This document shows positions 35,500 through 45,092 of a stretch of 64,000 bases of DNA, one piece after another; position 1 is the first letter of the stretch; each line of letters starts with the position of its first letter. Under the pieces are notes generated by a model, which was not told the DNA's origin, searched no databases, and saw nothing but the letters and a program-made list of their open reading frames with translations. A program made the translations under genes and the position numbers. The stretch comes from Chlorocebus sabaeus (Eukaryota > Chordata > Mammalia > Primates > Cercopithecidae): the NCBI RefSeq assembly GCF_047675955.1, contig NC_132910.1:117101143-117165142 (forward strand), in the 5' to 3' direction.

Positions 35500-38400
35500 T
35501 CCTGGTTTCAGTGGTTCAAACTGTCATTAAAGCATAGAAGCCCTGGGTGATTCTGGAAATTGAATCAATGAAGGTAGATCTTCTGGACACTGGAGCCAGC
35601 CTCTTCTCCTCTCTAATCCAGGCCTTCTCTCTTCCCATACCATGACTGTGAAGGGTATCTAAGGAAAAACTCTAATTTTTCTCAACCTTTTAGTTGCAGA
35701 TGGGGAAACCTACTATTTAAACATGCCTTTTTAATCTTTCTAAAAAGCCCTCTCCTTTATTAGGTAGAAACATTTTAGCTTGCATGGGGCCAGCATCCTT
35801 ATAACCCTAGGGCAATCTTTTTGCCTCCACCTGGTGGAAGCTAATATCAATCCAGAAGTATGGACAATACAAGGATGCCTTCTTCTGTACACCATTATAT
35901 CCTGACTCTCAATACCTATTTGCCTTTGAAGATCTCTCTGACCAAACTGACCAGTTTTTGATCTTCAGGTCAAGGTTTTGCAATACATGGATGATATACT
36001 GATTGGTGCCCCAACTAAGGAAGTTTCTCAAGAAGACACTGAAGCTCTTCTTAATTTCCTAGTCAACAAAGGATATACAGTTTCAAAATGTATAATGCCC
36101 AGCTTTGCAAAACCCCAGTGAAATACCTGGGTTTAGTGCTGTCTGAAGGGACCGGAGCATGAGGGGAAGAAAGGATTAAGCCCATTTCCTCCTTTCCCTT
36201 GCCCCAAACTGTCAAGCAATTAAGAGGATTTGGGAGCATTACAGGATTTTGCAGGCTACGGATACCTGGGTACAGTAAAATACTTCATTCTCTGTATTAC
36301 CTCATAAGAGGAATGCAAGTGGCTAAAACTTATCTCCTAACCTGGGAACCTGAAGCTCAAAAGGCCTTTAACAAGCTGAAGCAGGCCCTACTTAAGGCAC
36401 CAGCTCGCAGCTTTCCTGTAGGAAGGGCCTTCAATCTGTTTGTATCAGAAAAGAAGGTGATGGTCCTGGGAGTCTTAACATAGGCCCAAGGACCAGCTCA
36501 ACAGCCAGTGGGTTACCTGTGAAAGAAACTTGATTTGGTGGCTAAAGGATGGCCAACATGACTCTAAGTCATTGCCACAGTGGCCCTACTGGTCCCAGAA
36601 GCACCAAAATTAATCCTAGGAAAGGACTTACCTGTTTATACTTCACATAATGTGGTGGGATTACGGTGCTCTAAGGGAAGTCTTTGGTTAATAGATAGCA
36701 GTCTCCTTAAATGTCAAGCTCTACTGTTGGAGGATTCCACCATCCAATTAAAAACTTGCTCTTTCTTAAACCCAGCCACTTTTCTCCCCAAGATAACTGG
36801 GGAATGTGAAAAGGACTGTGAACAAGTTGTGGTACAGACCTATGCAACCAGGGATCTCAGAGAAACTCCCATGGAAAATTCAGATTGAACCTTCTTTACG
36901 GATGGAAGTTCCTTTGTAGAACAAGGAGTCCCTAAGGCAGGATGTGCAGTAGTCACTCTGAATGATGTTATTGAAAGTGTGTCTCTCTCTTCAGGCACAA
37001 GCAGTCAACTAACCAAACTTATAACTATTACAAGAGCACTTGAGTTAAGCAAGGGAAAGACAGCTAACATTTACATTAACTCTGAGTATGCTTTCCTAGT
37101 TCTTCATATTCAAGCTGCCATTTGGAAGGAAAAGCACTTTATTACTGCTGATAGATCTCCTATAAAATATGATTGAGAAATTAATAGATTATTATCCTCA
37201 GTTTTCCTTCCAAGAGAGGTAGCAGTGATACATTGCAAGGGTTATCAGAAGGAAGTACATGAAATAGCTGAAGGAAACAAGCTAGCTGATCAGGCAGCCA
37301 AGTTAGCAGCAAGGAAGCCCCTCTAATCTGGGAAGGCTCTACAGGAGAAACCAAGCCTCAGTACTCCCCTGCAGAAATACAATGAGTCACTTCTCGAAGG
37401 TACACCTTCCAGCCCTCAGGACGGCTGCAGTCAGAGGATGGCAAGCTCCACTTTCCAGCCTCCAGTCAGTGGAAAGTCCTTAAATTTCTTCACCAAGCTT
37501 TTCATTTGGGAAAAGATGAAAATTATCAATGTGCCCAGTGATTGTTTTCAGGAGAGAACTTACTGAGAACAGTAAAACAAGTTGTTAATTCTTGTGAAGT
37601 CTGTCTTAAATATAATCCCCTGAGCAGATGGCTCCTTCCTCTTCAAACCCAAAGGATGGGAAGCTATCCAGGGGAGGTGTATCAGATAGACTTCACTCAC
37701 ATGCCAAAGACGAAGGGAATCCAATACCTCCCAGTATGGGTAGATACTGTTGCTAACTAGGTAGAAGCGTTGCCATGCCATACAGAGAGGACCTCTGAGA
37801 TAGTAAAGGTGTTAATAAAATTATTCCTCATTTTGATGTACTTAAGTGTCTCCAAAGTGACAATGGCCCCTCATTCAAGGTAGCCATCAAACAGGGGGTC
37901 TTAAAAGCACTAGGCATACAGTATCATTTCCATTATGCTTGGAGACCCCAGCCCTCAGGAAAGGTTGAGAAGACAAACAATATCATCAAAAGACACCTCA
38001 GGAAAGTGTCCCAAGACACTCACCTTCGTTGGGTTATTCTTCCTATGACTTTGCTGTGGGTGAGAAACACCCCTTCAAAGTTAGGTCTAAGACTGTTTAA
38101 GATGCTGTATGGACAGGTTTTTTCTTTCTTTTTTTTTTTCCTTTTTGTCTGTCTGTCAGTCTGGGCTGGAGTGCAGTGGCACTATCTCGGCTCACTGCAA
38201 CCTCTGCCTATCAGGTTCAAGCAAATCTAATGCCTCAGTCTCCCAAGTAGCTGGGATTACAGGTGCCCATTACCACACCTGGCTAATTTTTATATTTTTA
38301 GTAGAGATGGGGTTTCACTCAGTTGCACAGACTGGTCTCGATCTCTTGACCTATTGATCCACCTGCTTGGCCCCGCAAAGTGCTGGGATTACAGGCATGA

Positions 38401-38500
38401 GCCACGGCACCCAGCCTGGAGAGGCTTTTCTCACCAGTGATTTCTTATTAGATCAAGAAACCTCTGAATTGGTTAAGTGTGTAACCTCTCTGACTTGCTT
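35500..38500 (+). pseudogene. ERV1 pol remnant: protease, RT, RNase H, integrase
   Basis: The protease active-site motif LDTGAS is at 35583-35600. The reverse transcriptase catalytic motif YMDD is at 35984-35995. The RT connection/thumb segment (QLRGFGSITGFCRL) is open from 36199 to 36483. The RNase H motif FTDGSS has its Asp at 36901, directly after a TGA. The integrase HHCC-like region lies near 37490-37610 (HQAF, CEVC), its core in 'YQIDFTHM' (Asp at 37689), 'SDNGPSF' near 37860 and a Glu near 37970. Protease to YMDD is only about 400 nt, much shorter than in intact gammaretroviral pol, so most of the RT fingers/palm entry is deleted. An Alu cuts the integrase C-terminal part. Confidence 0.88.
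38118..38416 (-). mobile_element. Alu, minus strand, inside ERV1 integrase
   Basis: T-rich tail (38118-38150), reverse Alu body, ending 'gagccacggcacccagcc'. The target duplication is tggacagg (38110-38117) and tggagagg (38417-38424), one mismatch. The insertion post-dates the provirus. Confidence 0.95.
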
Positions 38501-38559
38501 TCAACAGTAATTATCTAGTAGAAGCTCAACCTCAAGAGGTAGGACCACCTTTCTTTAAT

Positions 38560-40680
38560 CCAGGAGATTTGGTGTTGGTAAAAGTTCTTCCTTCTCTCTC
38601 TCCTTCCCTAAGCCCAAGCTGGAAAGGGTCTTACACCACTCTTCTTTCAACTCCCTCAGAGGTATAAGTTACAGGTATCAACTCCTAGATACATCATAGT
38701 CGAGTCAAAGCCTGGAAAGCTGAGCAAGTCCTGACAGCCTAGAGGAATGTCCTGGATACCAATGTAAAGAAATAGGAGACCTTAAGCTAAAAATCATAAG
38801 AGATAAGAAAAAGAGCAAGGGCTACTCATCCTACTGAGTTTCATTTCTACCATTTGGTCATTTCTAATTTTTCTCTCGAGATTCACCATCAAATATTGGA
38901 GCCTTTTTTTTTTTTTTTTTTTTTTTTTTTGACGCATAATCTCAGGGAAGATAGTTACCAACAAGAAGGGAACATGAAAGATTTACATCACTAGCCTGCT
39001 AAGACTTTTTATTGGGTTAGTGATAGGTCACACCCTTTAACTACTACAAAATCAGCCATAGCCAAATAGTACAACAAGACTGATTGCTGAGTCTGTCCTA
39101 AGCAGTTTTCTCAGTTCAATAACACTAAGGAACCTCTCAATGATTCAGAACTTACTGTTTTAGGATTACCTTTGTTAACCTTACCTTTAACCCTTAAAGA
39201 CTTATCAGACATAAACGGGACATGCTATGGGAACACTTTCAACTGAGTAACTAACTCCTCTCAGGAAAACACTCCACCACCAGTGCCAAAGAACACTCTC
39301 TCCAAAGATAAGCTTCACACTCTCAGACTGGGAAACGTTCACCTGGTAATAGCAAACGCCTCCCTCTGCTTTAAAAGCATCGGGAAGGACCATTCTTGGG
39401 AGATCTCAAATATCATAACATCACATTTGTAATTGATGATAGTTCTAAGATTTGGGGAGGGGAGCACAATAAGGGTGATCTAAAAGGATCAGAAGTCTTA
39501 TGGGTGGGCCTTCAGAATCTAGCCTCTCCTTCTGGCTGGAAGTCCTGATGGGAATGGCATGCTGTAAGTAACCACCTTGATTACAATGTAAAGAATAACA
39601 CACGGGCCTTTCCAAATATGCCCCCTCATGGAATTACAGACCCTTGTGTAATGTTTACTAAGAGTAGCATCCTACAAATCTGCGGGTGAACTAGAGATGT
39701 CTGGACTGACAGCCCTTGCCACAAGCATCATCTGAGATATTGGCCGGGGCATATTATGTCCCTAATTTTTCACAACTCTGTTTGTCAAGTCGACCCTTCT
39801 CATTTAGTATATAAGATTCCAAATGGCATTGTGAATGACTATTCTGAGTATGGATATTCCTATCCCAAATATGTTCTCATTATATGTAAGGTGGAAAGCT
39901 TGTAAGATATGAGAAAGATCTGCCTGTGTCTCTCACAAATCACAACTTAGAACCATCCCTTCAGCGGACAGGATTATATTTCCTTTGTGACTCCTGGCTA
40001 CACTTAATCCTTCCCAGGCATTGTAAAGGAACCTGCACTATAGTAGCAGTGATTCCTACCTATTATTTTTAAATTCCACTGACATGGACATATCATCTGG
40101 GGACATCGCTAACCTAGGTTCCTTTTTAGAAAGTACACTCTCTTGGACATGCCAAATGGAGAGCTCTATTATGTCCATGCCTTCATATTGAGATTTAATT
40201 GAAAGAGAAGACTGGGGAGTACCTGCACATGGAAATTCCATCATAGAAAAAACATGTATGGAAAATTCTAGAACCAGAGACCTCTTCTGGTATTCCTCTC
40301 CTTGAAAGGTCAGTACTTAATATTTCCATTATGATGCAGCAAAATGGAAGACAGTAGTAGGAGCCATAGAAGCACAAAAACAATCCATAGCCTCTTTAGC
40401 CTCAGTAGCAGCATAGAATAGATGGGCCTTGGATGTCCTTACAACCAATGTAGGAGGGTACCAGCGTAGTTTTAAATGAAGCATGCTGCTTCTGGGTCAA
40501 CACTTGTAGTCAAGTAGAAGAAAACCTACAGGTGCTTAAAGATGAAGTTAAAATCATTGACTAGTTAAGAGAAAACGCAGGGTCCAGCCCTGGATGGCTG
40601 AAATCCCTCTTTAAGGAATTACAGTCTTCACTGTGGAAGTAGCTAGCTCCATTATTAAGCCCCTTCTTGCTCATGTTTTA
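38560..40680 (+). pseudogene. ERV1 env remnant
   Basis: Placed by position between pol and the polypurine tract. Near the 3' end the transmembrane subunit is recognisable by an immunosuppressive-domain-like stretch (NRWALDVLT, 40417-40440) and a following Cys-Cys-Phe-Trp segment (about 40484). The region has many stops and no long open frame. A run of T residues (38907-38930) interrupts the 5' part. Confidence 0.7.
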
Positions 40681-40930
40681 TATTAATTTTGAATATTGTC
40701 TACTCAATACTATAACTTGAATTGTTTCCTCTCACTTAGAAGTAATTAACCTCCAAATGATGCTGCAGGTTGAAACACACAGGCACATGCCTTTCTTCCG
40801 AGGATTCTTAGATTGACCCTAGGGGAAGCCCTAGCTGCTGTTCCCCACAGGATGCCCCTTCTCAGCAGAAAGTCACCAGAAAGAGTTGTCACCCAACATC
40901 CCCTAACAGCAGTTAGGGTTGCCACTCCTG

Positions 40931-40940
40931 AGGGGGGGAA
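40931..40940 (+). other. ERV1 polypurine tract
   Basis: aggggggaa-type purine run immediately before the TG of the 3' LTR; this is where plus-strand DNA synthesis is primed. Confidence 0.85.
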
Positions 40941-41539
40941 TGATACAGGAGTTAAGAAGAAATCAGTTAGTCATATAGTGAGGGTATGGAAGTGCTCGGT
41001 AAGGCTTTTCTTTTTAATGAAAAGCAGCCCCTAATCATTTCTAACAAAGAGCACCTGTAAAGCCAAACATCATACATAGACAAGGAAGCTGGGAGCTTGC
41101 ATAGGTGAATGCCGTCAGGAACTAGGGACTAGACATGTTCCAGATGGTGGCTCCATCTTCCTTTCTCCACCAGTCACGTGTACGATAAGGAGCAGACAAG
41201 ATGGTGCCAGCCAAGTAGAGAATTCAAAGATTAGGGTGGAGCAACCAGCCTTCCCTGCGTGCTATGTAAACATCACACCTGATTGAACCAATCTTTGAGC
41301 CCTAAGTAAATCGGGCACTGCCTCCTCAAGCCAGACTACAAAATCCAGTGCATCCACTGCCAGCCAATCTTTTCTCTTGGAAATAACCTCTCTCTATCAA
41401 GAGAGAGCTGTTTGCCTTTCTCTTGCTTCTGCCTATTAAACCTCTGCCCCCAAACTCCTTGTATATATTCATGTCCTAAATTTTCCTGGCACGAGAATAT
41501 GAACATTGGGTCTATACCCCAGATAATATAGCTGTTTCA
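40941..41539 (+). repeat. ERV1 3' LTR
   Basis: Begins TGATACAGGAG and ends GCTGTTTCA, with ATTAAA at 41435. It aligns along its length with the 5' LTR but with numerous substitutions and small indels; the position of the 5' LTR TATA box reads 'gctatgtaaac' here. Confidence 0.95.
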
Positions 41540-41816
41540 AAGTGTGTTTATTATAGGCAACTGGTCATTGGTTCTTGTTCTTTGTTTATTTATTCAGCCA
41601 TTCTATGTCTTTTGATCAAAGAGTTTACTCCATTTACATTCAGTTTTATTATTGATAAGTAACAACTTACTCCTGAGATTGTATTACTTGTTTTCTGGCT
41701 GTTTTGTGGTCTTCTCTTCCCTATTTCCTGCCTTCCTGTCTTTGTTTTAGTGAAGCTGATTTACTCTGGTGGTATCTTTTGATTTTTTTGCTTTTCTTGT
41801 GTTTGTGTATTTGTTG

Positions 41817-42583
41817 TGAGGACTAAACTGATTTTTCTTATCTTGCCCAAATTCCTATCTAAAGGATCTAAGGAGTCATGCCCTAGAAATCATAAATTCT
41901 CATCAGATGTGTTTTATTTAACTCTGTATATCATGACTTACTTTTTAACCTGACTCTGGCATAACATTACAAGAAAAGAAAGAAAATAAACATATTTTAC
42001 CTCAAAGCATGTTTGTTTGCCATATCTTGAAATAGCCCTGCAAAACTGTTCTTTGTGGAGGAAGCTTGGATCTGTAAAGAATCTCTATTAACATAGATAG
42101 ATCTTTTTCTTCCAGACCCTCCCAATCCTAAAGAGATTAACTAAAAGTCTAGCATCTTTTAAAGATGTGAATAGGAAACATATGTCATCTATTGTCTATA
42201 AGTGCAGTCACAATAAGACTACAAAAGAAACTTGGTCTCCACAATCTTTCATCTTATCCTGAACATTTCCTTTCTGTCATCCCAGGTCTTTAGATTAACT
42301 CAACCAATTGTCAACCAGGACATGTTTAAATACACCTGTAGCCTGGAAGCCCCCACTTTGAGTCATCCCACCTTTCCGGACCAAACCAATGTATTTCTCA
42401 AATGTATTTGATTGATGTCTCATGCCCTACTTAAAATATATAAAACTAAGCTGTGCCCTGACCACCTTGGGCACATGTTCTTGGGACCTCTTAAGGTCTG
42501 TGCCATGGGCCATGGGCACTCATATTTGGCTCAGAATAAATCTCTTCAAATATTTTAAAGAGTTTGACTCTTTTCATTGACAT
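41817..42583 (+). mobile_element. Solo LTR, ERV1-like, subfamily unknown
   Basis: The old L1 text breaks at 'gtgtatttgttg' and resumes at 'tttgtatgtttattgatttg'. Between them is a TG...CA-bounded block with promoter/terminator-like features near its right part ('aaaatatataaaactaagct', 'gctgtgccctgaccaccttg', 'cagaataaatctcttcaaat'). That layout, plus flanks gttg/tttg as a possible 4-bp duplication, fits a solo class I LTR (MER4-like by recall). Confidence 0.7.
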
Positions 42584-42633
42584 TTGTATGTTTATTGATT
42601 TGATGTTACCATGGAGCTTGCAAATAAGATTTT

Positions 42634-42934
42634 TTTCTTTTTTTTTTTCTTTTTTTGATGGAGTCTTACTCTGTCACCAGACTAGAATGCAGTGACATGA
42701 TCTCCGCTCACTGCAACCTCTGCCTCCCAGGTTCAAGTGATACTCCTGCCTCAGCCTCCCAAGTAGCTGCGACTACAGGCATGCACCACCATGCCCAACT
42801 AATTTTTGTATTTTTAGTAGACACAGGGTTTCACCATGTAGGCCAGGATGATCTTGATCTCTTGACTTCGTGATCTGCCTGCCTTCACCTCCCAAAGTGC
42901 TGTGATTACAGGTGTGAGCCACCGTGCCCAGCCA
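42634..42934 (-). mobile_element. Alu, minus strand, in the old L1
   Basis: A T-rich tail, then a full reverse Alu ending 'gagccaccgtgcccagcc'. The target duplication is caaataagatttt (42621-42633) and caaataacatttt (42935-42947), one mismatch. Confidence 0.96.
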
Positions 42935-43234
42935 CAAATAACATTTTATATCCCATTATTTTAAACTTATGAAAATGTAAATTGCAAAAACGAACAAACA
43001 AGCAACGAGAAAACTAATAATAATTCTACATTTTAACTTCGTCTCCCTACCTTTTAACTTTTTATTGTAGTTATTATTTCTGATCAGTTCAACTTTTAGT
43101 CGTTCTACTGACTATATGAGTAGTTTACATGCCACAACTATAGAGTTATGATATTTTGTGTTTTTCTGTGTATTTACTCTTGCCAGTGAGTTTTGTGACC
43201 TCAGGTGATTTATTTTTGTTTTTCAGGTGGTTTC

Positions 43235-43545
43235 TTTTTTTCTTTTTCTTTTTTTTTTTTGAGACAGAGTCTCACTCTGTCTCCCAGGCTGGAGTGCAGT
43301 GGCGCGATCTTGGCTCACTGCAAGCTCTGACTCCTGGGTTCATGCCATTCTCCTGCCTCAGCCTCCCGAGTAGCTGGGACTACAGGTGCCTGTCGCCACA
43401 CCTAATTTTTTTTTTTTTTTGTATTTTTAGTGGAGACGGGTTTCACTCTGTTAGCCATGATGGTTTCGATCTCCTGACCTCGTGATCCACCCACCTTGGC
43501 CTCCTAAAGTGCTGGGATTACAGGTGTGAGCCACCATGCCCGACC
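43235..43545 (-). mobile_element. Alu (young-looking), minus strand, in the old L1
   Basis: Complete reverse Alu with a T-rich tail. The exact 13-bp target duplication is ttcaggtggtttc (43222-43234 and 43546-43558). Confidence 0.97.
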
Positions 43546-44465
43546 TTCAGGTGGTTTCATATAGCTCATTAATTTTCATTAATTTCCTTTTCTTTCAGTT
43601 TGAAGATCCCCCTTTAGCATTTCTTGCAGGACAAGTCTGGTGTTAATGAAATCCTTCAGCTTTTGTTTGTCTGAGAAAGTCTTTATTTTTCCTTCATGTT
43701 TAAAGGATATTTTCATTTGATGTGCCATTTTAAGATAAAAGTATTTTTCCTTTGGCACTTTAAATATTTCATGCCACCCTCTCTTGGCTTGTAAGGTTTC
43801 CACTGAAAAGTCTGCTGCCACACATATTGAAGTGCCATTGTATGTTATTTGTTTGTTTGTTTTTTAAAATCTTGCTGCTTTTGGGATCTTTTCTTTATCC
43901 TTGACTTTTGGGTGTTGATGATTAAATGTCTTGACATAGACTTCTTTGAGTTAAATATGCTTGGTGTTCTGTAATCTTATTGTACTTGAATATTGATATA
44001 TTTCACTAGATTTTGGAGTTTCTCTGTTATTATCCCTTCTAATAAATTTTCTAACCCTATTTGTCTCTCTGCCTCCTCTTTAAAGCCAGTAACTCTTATA
44101 TTTGCTCTTTTGAGGCTATTTTCTGGATTGTGTAGGCAAGATTCATTCTTTTTTGTGTTTTCTGACTGTGTATTTTCAAATAGCCTGTCTTCAGGCTCAC
44201 AATTTCTTCTGCTTGATAAATTATTCTACTTAGAGTCTGAATTCTTCAGTGTGTCAGTTACATTTTTCAACGCCAGAATTTATGCTTGATTCTTTTTAAC
44301 TATTTCAATCTCTTTATTAAATTCACCTGATAGGATTCTGAATTTTTTCTCTATGTCATTTTAAATTTCATTAAGTTTTCTTAAAAGTTACTTTGAATTC
44401 TGTCTGAAAGAACACATATCTCTGTCTCTCCAAGACTGGTTCTTGGTGCTTCTTTAGTTTGTTTG

Positions 44466-44598
44466 GAAATACCATTCCCAGTAGGGAGGGAAGCAGTTTC
44501 TTTTGACAACCTTAATTGGAATCCCGATGATGCTACAGATGAGTAGAAAAGGAAACATACTGTTTTTAATGTGCATATTGGAGGCCTACAGGGAAGGC
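44466..44598 (+). repeat. Orphan fragment homologous to the ERV1 gag-pol region
   Basis: About 130 bp that align with 35312-35440 of the nearby provirus: 'gggaagcagtttcttttgac' against 'gggaagcagtttctcttgac', and 'gatgctacagat' in both, in the same orientation. It lies inside the old L1, abutting an Alu, with no LTR nearby. Confidence 0.85.
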
Positions 44599-44601
44599 CC
44601 T

Positions 44602-44903
44602 GTTTTTCTTTCTTTTTTTTTTTAAGACACAGTCTCACTCTGTTGCCCAGACTGGAGTGCAGTGGCACAATCCTGGCTCATGGCAACCTCTGCCTCTCAG
44701 GTTCAAGCAATTCTTGTGCCTCTGTCTCCAGAGGCACAAGAATCAGGCACATATCACCATGCCTGACTAATTTTGATGTTTTCAGTAGAGGTTGGGTTTT
44801 GCCATGTTGGCCAGGCTGGTCTCAGAATCCTGATCTCAAGTGATCCACCCACCTCAGTCTCCCAAAGTGCTGGGATTACAGGCATGAGCCACTGCACCCA
44901 GCC
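44602..44903 (-). mobile_element. Alu, minus strand, with an internal hairpin
   Basis: A T tract, then a reverse Alu ending 'gagccactgcacccagcc'. Around 44710-44743 the usual 'gcctcagcctcc' text is replaced by a perfect 15-bp inverted repeat. No convincing target duplication was found. Confidence 0.93.
44710..44743. repeat. 15-bp perfect inverted repeat, 4-base loop
   Basis: Arm attcttgtgcctctg (44710-44724), loop tctc, arm cagaggcacaagaat (44729-44743). It is inside the Alu and absent from ordinary Alus at this point. Confidence 0.97.
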
Positions 44904-45020
44904 TCTGAATGCTCTTGTTGCTTGTGAATGTTTGTTAGTGTCCGGGCATTGAAGAGTTAAGTATTTATTGTAGTCATCATAGTCTGGGCCCATTTATACC
45001 AGTGTTTCTTGGGAAAACTT

Positions 45021-45092
45021 TCCAAGTATTAGAAGGCAGGGACTTGGGTGTTGTTCGGGTGTTTTTCCAAGTATTAGAAGGCAGGGACTTGG
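45021..45092. repeat. Tandem duplication, period 45 bp, in L1 5' UTR
   Basis: The 27-base block starting tccaagtattagaaggcagg occurs at 45021-45047 and 45066-45092 without mismatch. Confidence 0.95.

Larger units (their letters stand above)
32499..41539 (+). mobile_element. Class I endogenous retrovirus provirus (ERV1, tRNA-Pro type), degenerate
   Basis: Gammaretrovirus-like provirus of 9.04 kb (including an Alu) inserted in the old L1. Two LTRs (32499-33108 and 40941-41539) are flanked by an exact 4-bp target duplication, aagt (32495-32498 and 41540-41543), the size expected of class I ERVs. Order: 5' LTR, primer-binding site, long leader, gag remnants, protease, a shortened reverse transcriptase, RNase H, integrase, env remnants, polypurine tract, 3' LTR. 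Every gene has stops and frameshifts, so it cannot make virus. The LTR text reminds me of the HUERS-P/LTR8-9 group; that assignment is from memory. Confidence 0.95.

Noticed and set aside
35583..37970. Possibility of a domesticated, functional ERV pol
   Set aside because: Catalytic motifs are visible, but stops precede RNase H, RT is deleted, and an Alu cuts integrase, so no multi-domain frame remains.
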